Assembly (NCBI RefSeq): GCF_003751945.1
Contig: NZ_RJKL01000001.1
Span: 7,458,501 to 7,522,500 of the forward strand
DNA: 64,000 bases
From: Couchioplanes caeruleus
Lineage (GTDB): Bacteria > Actinomycetota > Actinomycetes > Mycobacteriales > Micromonosporaceae
Direction: 5' to 3'
In this document: piece by piece, positions 40,994 to 49,852 of the stretch
Numbering within the stretch: position 1 is the stretch's first letter
Layout of the letters: every line of letters starts with the position of its first letter
Notes under the pieces: model-generated
Told to the model about the DNA's origin: nothing
Seen by the model: only the letters and a program-made list of their open reading frames with translations
Databases searched by the model: none
Program-made: the position numbers and the translations under genes

Positions 40994-42787
40994 ATGCTGT
41001 CGCGTCCCGAGCTGCACGGCACGTACGGAGCGGTGTCGACCACCCATTGGCTGGCCTCCGCGGCCGGCATGGCGATGTTCGACCGCGGCGGCAACGCCTT
41101 CGACGCGGCGGTGGCCGCCGCCTTCGTGATCCAGGTGGTGGAACCGCACGTCAACGGGCCGGCCGCCGAGGCGCCGGTCATGATCCACGACGCCTCGACC
41201 GGCGAGGTGACCGTCGTCGCCGGTCAGGGGCCCATGCCCCGCCGAGCCTCCGTCGACACGTTCCGGCGTCTCGGCCTGAACCACATCCCCGGGTCGGGAC
41301 TGCTGGCGGCCTGCGTTCCCGGTGCCTTCGGCGCGTGGATGAAGGTGCTGCAGCACCACGGGCGGCTGCGGCTCGCCGAGGTGCTGGAGCCGGCCATCGG
41401 GTACGCGGAACGGGGATTCCCGTTGCTGCCCAAGGCCGCCGGGATCATCGACGTGCTTGCGCCGCTGTTCCGCGAGGAGTGGACCGAGACCGGCAAGATC
41501 TACCTCGACCGCGGCGTCGCGCCCCGCGCCGGCGCGCTTCTGCGCAATCCGGACCTGGCCGCGACCTTCCGGCGCATCGTCCGGGAGGCCGGCGCGGCCG
41601 GCCGGGATCGTGAGCTCGAGATCCAGGCCGCCGTCGACGTGTTCTACGAGGGCTTCGTCGCCGAGGCGATCGACGCGTTCATGGGCTCCGCCGAGGCCCT
41701 CGATGCGACCGGCAAGCGGCACGGGGGTCTGCTGCGCGGCGATGATCTGGCGGCGTGGCGGCCCACCGTGGAGCCGCCGGTCACCGCCGGCTACCGAGGG
41801 CACGTCGTCCACAAGCCCGGCCCGTGGACGCAGGGACCGGTGTTCCTGCAACAGCTCGCCCTGCTGGAGGGCTTCGATCTGGCCGCGATGCCGCACCTCG
41901 GCCCCGATCACCTCCACCTCGTCGTCGAGGCGGCCAAGCTGGCCTTCGGCGACCGGGAGGCCTGGTACGGGGACCCGGACCACGTCGACGTCCCCCTGAA
42001 GGAACTGCTGTCCGCGGACTACACCCTCGAGCGCCGGGCCCTGATCGGCGAGCATGCCGCGGCCGCCCTGCGCCCGGGTTCCCCGGGTGGGCGCTCGCCG
42101 TGGCTCCCGCCGTTGCCCGAGGCGCCGCCGCCGCTCGAACCGGCTTGGCGGGACCAGCTCGCCCACGGTATCCCCGCGGTGGTGCGGCGCACGTCGCAGA
42201 ACCGCGACACCACCTGCGTCAGCGCCACGGACCGGGACGGCAACATGGTGGTGGCGACGCAGAGCGGCGGGTGGTTCAGCAGTTCCCCGATCGTCCCCGG
42301 CCTCGGCTTCGCGTTGAGCACCCGCGGGCAGATGGCCTGGCTGGCGCAGGGACATCCGAACTCCCTGGCACCGGGTAAGCGGCCGCGCACGACGCTGAGC
42401 CCGACCATCGTGCAGGCCGGGTCGGGGGAACCGCTGATGGCCTTCGGTACGCCCGGCGGCGACCAGCAGGACCAGTGGACCCTCAACTTCCTGATCAACC
42501 ACCTGGACTTCGGCATGACGCCGCAGGCGGCCGTCGAGGCCCTGACGTTCCACACCGGACACGTGCCCTCGTCGTTCACACCACGGCAGCAACCTCCGCC
42601 GGTCGTCGTGGTCGAGGAGGGACTCTCGGAGGAGACCGTCGACGGCCTACGCCGGCGGGGACACCGGCTGCAGCAGGTGGCCGCCCAGTCACTGGGCAAG
42701 GTGTGTGCGACCGGCCACGCCGGGGACGGGCAGGTGTTCGCGGCCGCGAGCGCGCGAGGGGAGCAGGCGTACGGCATCGTCCGCTGA
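40994..42787 (+). CDS. Gamma-glutamyltransferase-like C-C hydrolase (LmbA/SibY-like)
   Basis: A 597-residue Ntn hydrolase of the gamma-glutamyltranspeptidase family. The mature small subunit would start at the threonine pair in RDTTCVSATDRDG, after autocleavage. Upstream marks include GGNAFDAAVAAAF and VPGAFGAW; downstream, GFALSTRG, RTTLSPTIV and GTPGGDQQDQW fit the family. ATG 40994 follows GGAGGGAGG. In lincomycin and PBD pathways this homologue does not transfer glutamyl groups; LmbA-type enzymes cleave a C-C bond of the dioxygenase product to remove an oxalyl unit. No secretion signal is present, which fits a cytoplasmic biosynthetic role. Confidence 0.88.
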   Translation: MLSRPELHGTYGAVSTTHWLASAAGMAMFDRGGNAFDAAVAAAFVIQVVEPHVNGPAAEAPVMIHDASTGEVTVVAGQGPMPRRASVDTFRRLGLNHIPGSGLLAACVPGAFGAWMKVLQHHGRLRLAEVLEPAIGYAERGFPLLPKAAGIIDVLAPLFREEWTETGKIYLDRGVAPRAGALLRNPDLAATFRRIVREAGAAGRDRELEIQAAVDVFYEGFVAEAIDAFMGSAEALDATGKRHGGLLRGDDLAAWRPTVEPPVTAGYRGHVVHKPGPWTQGPVFLQQLALLEGFDLAAMPHLGPDHLHLVVEAAKLAFGDREAWYGDPDHVDVPLKELLSADYTLERRALIGEHAAAALRPGSPGGRSPWLPPLPEAPPPLEPAWRDQLAHGIPAVVRRTSQNRDTTCVSATDRDGNMVVATQSGGWFSSSPIVPGLGFALSTRGQMAWLAQGHPNSLAPGKRPRTTLSPTIVQAGSGEPLMAFGTPGGDQQDQWTLNFLINHLDFGMTPQAAVEALTFHTGHVPSSFTPRQQPPPVVVVEEGLSEETVDGLRRRGHRLQQVAAQSLGKVCATGHAGDGQVFAAASARGEQAYGIVR

Positions 42788-42792
42788 GCCGG

Positions 42793-43971
42793 TCAGGACG
42801 CCCGGGAGACAGGTTGGCGGCCGGCGGAAACGCTGTCCGCCCCGCTCGTCACCCGCCAGGCGGTGAGCGAGGCCTTCAGCAGGCAGAGGTCCCCGGCGTT
42901 GGTCAATGACAGCCCGGTGAGCTCGGAGACGCGCCGGAGGCGGTGGTTCAGCGTGTTCGGGTGGATGAACAGTTGCCGGGCGAGTTCCCTTCGCTCGCAG
43001 TCGCTGTCCAGGAAGGCTGTCAGCGTGTCGAGCAGGTACGGGTCGCGCATCGTCACCGGCCGCAGCCTGCCGGCCAGCCGCGCCGCCAGCTCCGGTGCGC
43101 GACAGAGCACGGCCTCCAGCAGGACGTCGTCGAGCTGCAGGAGCCCCGGTTCGTGGCGACCGAGCCGCCGCAGGGTCGCGACGGCCTCCCGGGCCTCGGT
43201 CACCGCCGCGGGGATGTCCTCGACGGTGGCCGGCAGGGCGAGCCCGGCCGGTTGCTCCGGGCTCAGGATCCGGTAGGCGTGCCGGGCCCGGACCCGCCCC
43301 TCGGCGCGGCGATCTGGTCCGTCGACCGGCACCAGCACGATGACGCAACCGGGCTGTTCGGCGGCGAGCCAGTCGTGCCGTGCGGCGACGGAGGCCGTGG
43401 CGGCCGGGTGGCGAGCCGGGACGACGAGAACCGCGTACGTGGCAGCGACCGGAATACCCGGGGCGGGCCGTCGATCGCCGTTCAGCAGCCGCGCCAGCAA
43501 CTGTTGCCGGCCCGCCTCGGGATGTGCCTCGCCCTCTTCGGCGGATCGCGAGCAAGTGAGCACGTGCTCGACGAGGAGGGAGCCGGCCGCGAGGTAGCGC
43601 GCCGTGCGTTCCAGCAGCAGCGCGCCCTCCTCGGGCGTGGCCTGCGCCACCAGGGCCTTCCAGGTGCGTTGGCAGATGTCGGTGCAGGCCTGGCTCAGCA
43701 GCGGGCCGGTGAGGCCGTGGTCTCCGGGGTCGAGCAGGCCGGCCTCGCTGATGCCCGCCTGCTCGGCGCGGTCGTCGACGCTGCCCAGCACCCAGCGTGC
43801 GGCACGGCTGACGATGGTTCGCAGCGCCTCGGTGGCGGCCGGCGTCATCGGGGCAGCGCCGGGGCGCCCGCCCACGACGCCGACGGTGGCCGTCGCGAGC
43901 CGCGGGACGGCGCAACTGACGCGGTCGAGAACGGCGTGCAGGGGTTCCAGGTGTCGGTCGTCGCCTGACAA
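42793..43971 (-). CDS. PucR/CdaR-type transcriptional regulator
   Basis: About 392 residues from a TTG at 43971, the only start between the upstream stop codon and the conserved region. The C-terminal helix-turn-helix of the PucR family is clear (residues 320-375: AFLDSDCERRELARQLFIHPNTLNHRLRRV in part). The middle carries a GGDEF-like degenerate domain typical of these regulators. It starts seven bases past the stop of the FAD oxidase gene and is co-transcribed with it, and its end faces the gamma-glutamyltransferase stop with five bases between. A pathway-specific role in the PBD cluster is likely. Confidence 0.85.
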   Translation of the reverse strand: MSGDDRHLEPLHAVLDRVSCAVPRLATATVGVVGGRPGAAPMTPAATEALRTIVSRAARWVLGSVDDRAEQAGISEAGLLDPGDHGLTGPLLSQACTDICQRTWKALVAQATPEEGALLLERTARYLAAGSLLVEHVLTCSRSAEEGEAHPEAGRQQLLARLLNGDRRPAPGIPVAATYAVLVVPARHPAATASVAARHDWLAAEQPGCVIVLVPVDGPDRRAEGRVRARHAYRILSPEQPAGLALPATVEDIPAAVTEAREAVATLRRLGRHEPGLLQLDDVLLEAVLCRAPELAARLAGRLRPVTMRDPYLLDTLTAFLDSDCERRELARQLFIHPNTLNHRLRRVSELTGLSLTNAGDLCLLKASLTAWRVTSGADSVSAGRQPVSRAS

Positions 43972-43977
43972 CGGGCA

Positions 43978-45462
43978 TCACCCTCGGGGGCTGAAGATCC
44001 CGGGACCGGGCGTGAGCACGCCCGTGGGGTCGTAGCGGCGCTTGGCGGCGTGGAAGGCCGACCAACTGCTGCCGTAGTGGTCGCGCCAGTTCTGCGCCGT
44101 GAACGGCACCGACCCGATCGGGTAGAGCACCGCGCCGTACTTCTCCCGGGCGCGGGCGTACAGCCGCTTGTTGCGCTCCAGCATCTCGGCGGCGAACTGG
44201 GGATCCGCGCCGGGGGCGCTGGAAACGGTGTTGATGTCGACCACGTACACGAACGGCGAGCCGTCCGGGCCGGGGCGCCGGGGAGCGGGCCGGGTGGCGA
44301 GGTCGCGGCGCTGCGGGTAGATCAGCCCCGCGCCGTACGGTCCGATGTCGCGTGCGGTCAGGGTGGGCAGCAGCTCGGCGAGGTACTGCTCGATCGTGGA
44401 GTCGGGCAGCCACACGTCGTACCAGGGCTTGACCAGACGGTCCCAGTTCTCGGTCTCCCGCAGCATGTCGATCAACCGGTCGATGGTGAGCACGTAGTCG
44501 AGGTACGGGGTGTCCTCGACCACGGCCTCGGCGGTCAGGCCGGCGAGGATCGCCGCATCGTCCGGCGCCGCGGGAGCGTCGTAGAACGCCGTCGCGTGGA
44601 TCTTGTAGACCGGCGCCGGGTCGGGCGCGGTGAACTCCGCGTACACGTGGTCGACGCCGGCTCGGTCGATGAGCAGGCGCAGATCCCGGAAGAACGGGGC
44701 GTTCACGGAGTACTGCAGCACGAAGTTGCGGGCGCGTTCCGGGGCGGGGACGAGCTCGATCACCGCCCTCGTGATCACCGCGCACTGGCCGAGGCCGCCG
44801 AGCACCGCGTCGAACAGGTCGGGCTTGTGCTGCCGGGAGCAGCGCTCGATGCTGCCGGTGCCGGTGACCACCTCGAGCTCGCGGACGTGGTCGACCTGCA
44901 GACCGGTTCGCAGCCCGCCGACGATGCCGCCGATGCCACCGACCGAGAGCGTGCCGCCCACGGTCAGTCCCGTGTAGCCGGTGAGCACCGGGGGCGTCAG
45001 CCGAGGGGAGTGCCCGTTCGCCGCGATGGCCAGGTCTTTCCAGAGGATCCCGGCGTCGACCTCCGCGTACCGGGCGCCGAGCGAGTGGATGCGGCGAAGG
45101 TGGCGCATCTCGATCACCAGGCCGGCGGACAGACCCTGGCCGTAGGTGGTGTGTGCCTGGCCGCGGGTGGAGACCGGGATGCCGTGCGCCGAGCAGAACC
45201 GGATCATCGTGGCGACGTCGCCGGTCGAGGCCGGGCGCAGCACCGCTTGCGGCTGCTGATGGACGATGTTGCCGAGGTCGGTGGCGACCGCCTGCCGGGC
45301 GGCCGCGTCCACGGCGAGTTCGCCGTCGAGCGGGGGAACGCCGGCGAACGACGGCCGCGTCGCGGCCTCGGCCCCGGTGACCCAACGGTGTCCGAACGGG
45401 TCGAAGCCCACGACCGCGACGGCGGACGCGGCCGCACCGAGTAGTCCGCGGCGGCTGATCAT
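43978..45462 (-). CDS. Tat-exported FAD-linked oxidase, cytokinin-dehydrogenase-like
   Basis: A 494-residue protein with a twin-arginine signal (SRRGLLGAAASAVAVV), so it should be folded with cofactor and exported. The FAD domain of the PCMH/BBE-like type shows VSTRGQAHTTYGQ, whose histidine occupies the position that covalently binds FAD in cytokinin dehydrogenases, and GLTVGGTLSVGGIGG. The C-terminus (AFHAAKRRYDPTGVLTPG) is also like cytokinin dehydrogenases. A GGGAGGG site precedes ATG 45462. In the sibiromycin cluster an FAD oxidase, SibW as I recall, is linked to converting the dihydro form to the reactive imine; this gene is a good candidate for that step outside the membrane. Confidence 0.85.
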   Translation of the reverse strand: MISRRGLLGAAASAVAVVGFDPFGHRWVTGAEAATRPSFAGVPPLDGELAVDAAARQAVATDLGNIVHQQPQAVLRPASTGDVATMIRFCSAHGIPVSTRGQAHTTYGQGLSAGLVIEMRHLRRIHSLGARYAEVDAGILWKDLAIAANGHSPRLTPPVLTGYTGLTVGGTLSVGGIGGIVGGLRTGLQVDHVRELEVVTGTGSIERCSRQHKPDLFDAVLGGLGQCAVITRAVIELVPAPERARNFVLQYSVNAPFFRDLRLLIDRAGVDHVYAEFTAPDPAPVYKIHATAFYDAPAAPDDAAILAGLTAEAVVEDTPYLDYVLTIDRLIDMLRETENWDRLVKPWYDVWLPDSTIEQYLAELLPTLTARDIGPYGAGLIYPQRRDLATRPAPRRPGPDGSPFVYVVDINTVSSAPGADPQFAAEMLERNKRLYARAREKYGAVLYPIGSVPFTAQNWRDHYGSSWSAFHAAKRRYDPTGVLTPGPGIFSPRG

Positions 45463-45585
45463 TTGCCCTCCCTGATAAACGGTTGTCCGTCCACAATGCG
45501 TCGAACCTAACCGATCAGAGAAGCGCGAGACCTCAGGGAATCATCAATTCATCGTGAGAGAACATGCAATTCCGTCGTGCGGAAG

Positions 45586-46401
45586 TCAGCGCCAGTGGCC
45601 CGCCGCGGCGGCGTCCGCGGCATATTGCTCGAACGTGCGGGCCGGACGGCCGGTCACCCGCTCCACGGTGTCCAGCGGCTGCGAGTCGTCGAGTACCCGG
45701 AGCGCGGCGAAGGCCTCGATCTCGGCATCGAGCTCCTCCTCGGGGCGCCCGAGCGCCGCCTGGCTGCGGCGGTATTCCTGCGGGCTGCCGTGAAACGTCA
45801 CGGTGCGGCCGGCGGCAGCCCCGATCACCGCGCAGGCCTCGGCGAAGGAGAGCGCCTGCGGGCCGGTCACCTCGTACGTGCGCTGCGAGTGGCCGGCCTC
45901 GAGCAGAGCCCGCACCGCCACCTCCTTCACGTCCTCGAGGTCCACGAAGGTCTGCCGGCAGTCCTCCAGCGGGACGCTGAGCTCGCCGGCCAGGACGGCG
46001 GCGTGGAACGGCCCCTCGTCGAAGTTCTGGTCGAACCAGTCCGAGCGGACGATGGTCCAGTCCATGCCGGACTCGCGGACCAGACGCTCCGCGTTCAGCA
46101 GCCGCTCGTCCCGCATGACCTCGATGCTGCGGCTGGAGAGCAGCACGACGCGGCCGATCGTGTCCGCGGCCAGCCGGAGGAACCCCGGATCGACGTCCAC
46201 GCCGTCGGGCGCCATGAGGAAGAGCCTGCCGACGCCGTCCAGGGCCGGTTCCCAGGTGGTTTCGTCCGCCCAGTCGAACCGCGTGTCCGCGTGCCGGGAG
46301 GCGGCCCGCACCGGCTCGCCGAGGGCTCGCAGGCGAGCGGCGACCCGGCCGCCGACGGATCCGGTGGCGCCGAGGACGAGAGTGGTAGTAGGAGTATCCA
46401 T
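45586..46401 (-). CDS. NmrA-like NAD(P)-binding oxidoreductase
   Basis: A 271-residue atypical short-chain dehydrogenase of the NmrA/ergot-alkaloid EasG-like group. The Rossmann loop is LVLGATGSVGGRVA, with VVLLSSRSIEV and WTIVRSDWFDQNF further on; the usual catalytic YxxxK is not evident, as in other NmrA-like proteins. Some members reduce imines or quinone-type substrates, and others are redox sensors. It lies within the PBD cluster, divergent from the alkylproline operon and upstream of the FAD oxidase gene on the same strand. I know of no firm counterpart in the described PBD clusters, so its role is open. Confidence 0.8.
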   Translation of the reverse strand: MDTPTTTLVLGATGSVGGRVAARLRALGEPVRAASRHADTRFDWADETTWEPALDGVGRLFLMAPDGVDVDPGFLRLAADTIGRVVLLSSRSIEVMRDERLLNAERLVRESGMDWTIVRSDWFDQNFDEGPFHAAVLAGELSVPLEDCRQTFVDLEDVKEVAVRALLEAGHSQRTYEVTGPQALSFAEACAVIGAAAGRTVTFHGSPQEYRRSQAALGRPEEELDAEIEAFAALRVLDDSQPLDTVERVTGRPARTFEQYAADAAAAGHWR

Positions 46402-46506
46402 ATCGGAAAAAACGATAGAGGGCGGCGCCGAGTTGTGCTCAGCAACCTCTCAGCCGGTTCTGTAGTCGGTTTGTAAGATCTCTGATGCGCCTGGGAAACA
46501 TCTGCA

Positions 46507-46536
46507 TTGACCCTCGCCGAAGTCCGAAGATATGTT
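46507..46536 (+). promoter_or_regulatory. Candidate promoter of the alkylproline operon
   Basis: TTGACC (46507-46512) and TATGTT (46531-46536) are 18 bases apart, about 120 bp before the dioxygenase start. The -10 region lies in CCGAAGATATGTTCTGG, which shares GAAGATAT and a following CTG with the candidate promoter at 50681-50710. Confidence 0.5.
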
Positions 46537-46657
46537 CTGGCAGTCTCGCCATTACCGTGTTTGCGCGTGATCAGCGGAACGGCTGTGCCACTTCCTCGAC
46601 GGCGGCTGTTTCGTTCTCGGACGATTTCTCGTGTCGCAACAGCAAGGAGGCAGGACC

Positions 46658-47128
46658 GTGCCGACAGCCGTATTGCAACCTCGCGTCCACCACGTGGGCG
46701 TACAGACATCGGATCTCGACAACAGCGTGCGCTGGTACCGCGAGTTCTTCGGTGCCCGGCTCAACTGGGAGCTCGACCGGTTCTCGGACCTGACGCTCAG
46801 CCGTCTCCCCGGCATCCGCAGACTGGTCGAGGTCGCCACGGACGACCTGCGGGTGCATCTGTTCGACCGGGCCACGCACACCCGGGAGCTGCCGCCCGCG
46901 GAGGCGTACCAGTTCCAGCACGTCTGTCTGCAGTTGGACCGTCCGGAGGAACTGGTAGCGGTTCGGGAGCGGTGGATCGAACTGTACGAGTCGGGCCGGT
47001 TCTCCTTCGCCCGGCCCGACGGCCCCACCGACATCGTCGTCGACGGCGACGGGGTGAGCAGCCTCTACGTCTTCGACCCCAACGGCCTGGAGTTCGAGTT
47101 CACCCACGTGCCGGCGGGACCGCGATGA
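46658..47128 (+). CDS. L-DOPA 2,3-dioxygenase (LmbB1/SibV-like, VOC superfamily)
   Basis: A 156-residue single-domain extradiol dioxygenase of the vicinal-oxygen-chelate fold. It opens the ring of L-DOPA at the 2,3 position to give the semialdehyde that cyclises towards 4-alkylproline. Metal ligands are visible as histidine in RVHHVGVQTSDL, histidine in QFQHVCLQLD, and glutamate in LEFEFTHV. I chose GTG 46658 because AGGAGG lies about seven bases before it; the GTG at 46631 would place that site inside the gene. First of a four-gene operon with overlapping stops and starts. Small size and context match LmbB1 and SibV. Confidence 0.88.
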   Translation: MPTAVLQPRVHHVGVQTSDLDNSVRWYREFFGARLNWELDRFSDLTLSRLPGIRRLVEVATDDLRVHLFDRATHTRELPPAEAYQFQHVCLQLDRPEELVAVRERWIELYESGRFSFARPDGPTDIVVDGDGVSSLYVFDPNGLEFEFTHVPAGPR

Positions 47129-48075
47129 CCGCGGCCACGTTGACCGACCCGCGGGTGCAGGCGTGGGACTTCGGTGACTTCCCGTACGGCCTGGAGCCGC
47201 TGACCATGCCCCCGACCGGCGACGCCCGCGCAGTCCGCCACGCCGCCGCACCCGACGTGCCGGACTGCGACGTGGACCGGGTGTGTGCCGAACTGCGCCT
47301 GCTCGACGGCGGCCGGCACGGCGCCGGCCGCTTCGACCTTCCGCCCGCGTCCACGTACGAGCAGTTGTTCTGGTTCCGCTGGATCAGCGGCCATCAGGTG
47401 ACGTTCGCCCTCTGGCGGCTGATGGGTGCCCTGCTGGCCGAGTACCCGGCCGACGGGCCCGCGCCCGGTGGGGCCGTGCTGGACCGCCTGGAGACCTACG
47501 TCCACGGGTACGGCGCGATGCTGCTCTACAGCGGCTCGTGCCCGCGTGACCTCTACACCACGCTGATCCGCCCGGCGATGTTCCTGCAGCACCGGGGCTT
47601 CAGCGGCACCTGGGCGCCGGACTTCCGCCAGGTGCGTTCACTGTTGCGCGGCCGGTCGCGCGGCTGGCTCCAGGAGGACGACGCGGCAGGGGTGCGGGCC
47701 GCGGTCGAGGCCCACCGGGCGATCCACGAGGACGTGGCCGCCCGGCTGGTGCCCAACGGCCGATCGCTGCTGCAGGACAGCGTCGCCGAGGCGCCGGTCT
47801 CCCCGTCCGAGCGCACCTCGGTGCTCTACGACAACTTCTTCATGACGTTGCGGGCACCGGTCACCGACGCGGCCGTCGCCGGTCAACTGCTGCGGCGGCT
47901 GCGCGCGGTCGCCCTGGACCTCGCCGCCAACGGGTTGTACCCGCTGGGCCGCGACGAGGCCGTGGACGAGACCCAGCCGGAGGGCGCCATGGTCGCCCAC
48001 GGCGAGCGCCGGCTGGGGACGGTGGTGACCGCGGTCGGCTCCCACACCGCGGATGTCGCCTGGCGGTCGAGCTGA
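47125..48075 (+). CDS. L-tyrosine 3-hydroxylase (LmbB2/SibU-like heme enzyme)
   Basis: A 316-residue protein starting at ATG 47125, overlapping the previous stop. It belongs to the unusual heme-dependent tyrosine hydroxylases described for lincomycin (LmbB2) and sibiromycin (SibU), which make L-DOPA. The family has no standard P450 or pterin motif. Recognition rests on length, the N-terminal WDFGDFPYGLEPL region, the histidine-containing FWFRWISGHQ and YVHGYGAMLLYSGSCPRDLY segments, the conserved operon position beside the DOPA dioxygenase, and the second half with TSVLYDNFFMTLRAP. The exact heme ligand cannot be assigned by eye. Confidence 0.85.
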   Translation: MTAATLTDPRVQAWDFGDFPYGLEPLTMPPTGDARAVRHAAAPDVPDCDVDRVCAELRLLDGGRHGAGRFDLPPASTYEQLFWFRWISGHQVTFALWRLMGALLAEYPADGPAPGGAVLDRLETYVHGYGAMLLYSGSCPRDLYTTLIRPAMFLQHRGFSGTWAPDFRQVRSLLRGRSRGWLQEDDAAGVRAAVEAHRAIHEDVAARLVPNGRSLLQDSVAEAPVSPSERTSVLYDNFFMTLRAPVTDAAVAGQLLRRLRAVALDLAANGLYPLGRDEAVDETQPEGAMVAHGERRLGTVVTAVGSHTADVAWRSS

Positions 48076-48959
48076 TGCGGCACGGGGTGCTGATCCTGCC
48101 GGAGCACCGCTGGCCGAGGGCCCGGGAGCGGTGGACGCTCGCCGAACAACTCGGGTACGCCCACGCCTGGACCTACGACCATCTCATGTGGCGGTGGTTC
48201 AGCGAGAAGCCGTGGTTCTCGGCGGTGCCCACGCTCGCCGCCGCCGCCGCGGTGACCGATCGGATCGGGCTCGGCACGCTCGTGGCCAGCCCCCACTTCC
48301 GGCACCCGGTCAGCTTCGCCAAGGAACTCGTCTCGCTGGACGACATCGCGCAGGGCCGGATGGTCTGCGGCGTCGGCGCCGGAGCCCCCGGATTCGACGA
48401 GTCGATCCAGGGCGGACCGGCGTTGGCGCCGCGCGCCCGGATGGATCGGTTCGACGAGTTCGTGGGACTGCTCGACCGGCTGCTGCGCGAGCCGCGGACC
48501 ACGTACACCGGCCGGTGGTATTCGGCCCGCGACGCCGTCGTCCTGCCGAAGTCGCGGGTGGCGCCCCGGCTGCCGCTGGCCGTCGCCGCCGCCGGCCCGC
48601 GCGGCATGGCGCTGGCCGCCCGGCATGCCGACATCTGGGTCACCAGCGGCCCGCCCAACGTCTTCGTACAGAACCGCTTCGACCAGGTGGCTCCGCTGCT
48701 CAAGGAGCAGTTGGCGACCCTGGACGAGGCCTGCGCGGCCCAGGGGCGGGACCCGGCCGGCCTGCGCCGGCTGTTGCTGACCGACGGTGCCGTCGGCGGG
48801 GTGCTGGACTCCGTCGGCAGCTACCGGGACGCGGCCGGGCTCTTCGCGGACCTGGGCTTCACCGACCTCGTCGTGCACTGGCCCCGCCCCGACTCGCCAT
48901 TCGAGGGCGACGAGCGGGTGCTCGTGGACTTCGCCACCGCCTACCTGCAGGGGGAGTGA
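48075..48959 (+). CDS. F420-dependent reductase (LmbY/SibT-like, LLM family)
   Basis: A 294-residue TIM-barrel luciferase-like protein of the F420-dependent group. Typical marks: an N-terminal GVLILPEH strand, YAHAWTYDH, IGLGTLVASPHFRHP, MVCGVGAGAP, and LAVAAAGPRGMALAA near the phosphate-binding region. Homologues LmbY, SibT and TomJ reduce the ring double bond of the 4-alkylproline precursor with reduced F420. The ATG overlaps the preceding stop by one base (TGATG), and the next gene is overlapped in the same way, so the four alkylproline genes form one translation-coupled unit. Confidence 0.9.
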   Translation: MRHGVLILPEHRWPRARERWTLAEQLGYAHAWTYDHLMWRWFSEKPWFSAVPTLAAAAAVTDRIGLGTLVASPHFRHPVSFAKELVSLDDIAQGRMVCGVGAGAPGFDESIQGGPALAPRARMDRFDEFVGLLDRLLREPRTTYTGRWYSARDAVVLPKSRVAPRLPLAVAAAGPRGMALAARHADIWVTSGPPNVFVQNRFDQVAPLLKEQLATLDEACAAQGRDPAGLRRLLLTDGAVGGVLDSVGSYRDAAGLFADLGFTDLVVHWPRPDSPFEGDERVLVDFATAYLQGE

Positions 48960-49852
48960 TGACCGTCTCCTTCGAGATCGTGGGAGTCTTCGGTACGGAA
49001 GCCGGCGGCGGTAGCCCGCTGGCGGTCGTGCACGACGCGGACGGGCTGGACACCGCGGAGATGCAGTGGATCGCCGGCCGGCTGTGCGCCGACGAGACCG
49101 TGTTCGTGCTGCGACCGACGATGCCCGGCGCCACCTACCGGGTCCGGGTCTTCACCGCGGCGGGGGAGTCGCCGTTCGGCGGGCACTCGGCCGTGGGAAC
49201 CGCGGTGTCCGTGGTCCGGTGCGGTGTTCTCCCCGCCGGCACGGTGGTGCAGGAATGCGCAGGCAGGCTGCTGACTGTGCGCGCCGACGCCGACCGGGCC
49301 GCGCTCAGCGCGGTGGGTCCGCAGCCCCTCGAGCCGCTGCCGGCGGATCCGGTGCTCGACGCCGTCGGGCTCACCCGGGCCGATCTGGCCGGCGAGCCCG
49401 TACAGGCGGGGTTCGGGCCGTTGTTCCGGCTGGTGCCCGTCCGTCCGGCGGCGCTCGCCCGGGCTCGTCCCGACTTCGCCGCCATGGGCCGCCACGCCTT
49501 GCCGGAGGTGTTCCTGTTCAGTTGGGACGAGGCGGAGGACACCGCTGTCGCCCGGCTGTTCGCCCCCGGCTGGGCTCTCCCGGAAGATCCCGCCTGTGCC
49601 TCCGTGGGTCTGGCGTTCGGGGCGTGGCTCGCCGCATGCCCGGTTCCCGCCGCGGAACGGTCCTTCCGCATCAGGCAGGGCGCGGAGCTGGGGCGCCCGG
49701 CGCTGCTCGAAGGAACCGTCGCCGCCGGCGGTCGGTCAACCGTCGTCACGATCGGCGGGCAGGCGCCGAGGGAACTGGCCGGCCAGCTCACGGCCGGTTC
49801 CCTCGTCGGAGCCGGTCACGCCAGCGTGTTCCGGACGTCCTCGGTGGCGTAA
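48959..49852 (+). CDS. PhzF-like isomerase (LmbX/SibS-like)
   Basis: A 297-residue PhzF/DapF-fold protein. The catalytic glutamate of PhzF lies in CADETVFVL, and ESPFGGHSAVGTA is the strongly conserved substrate-binding segment; a second half repeats the fold with PEDPACASVGLAFG. In lincomycin, hormaomycin and PBD pathways this homologue isomerises the double bond before F420 reduction. It starts inside the previous stop codon (TGATG). Its last 37 bases overlap the end of the gene on the opposite strand at 49816-50637. It completes the set of six alkylproline enzymes in the window. Confidence 0.88.
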   Translation: MTVSFEIVGVFGTEAGGGSPLAVVHDADGLDTAEMQWIAGRLCADETVFVLRPTMPGATYRVRVFTAAGESPFGGHSAVGTAVSVVRCGVLPAGTVVQECAGRLLTVRADADRAALSAVGPQPLEPLPADPVLDAVGLTRADLAGEPVQAGFGPLFRLVPVRPAALARARPDFAAMGRHALPEVFLFSWDEAEDTAVARLFAPGWALPEDPACASVGLAFGAWLAACPVPAAERSFRIRQGAELGRPALLEGTVAAGGRSTVVTIGGQAPRELAGQLTAGSLVGAGHASVFRTSSVA

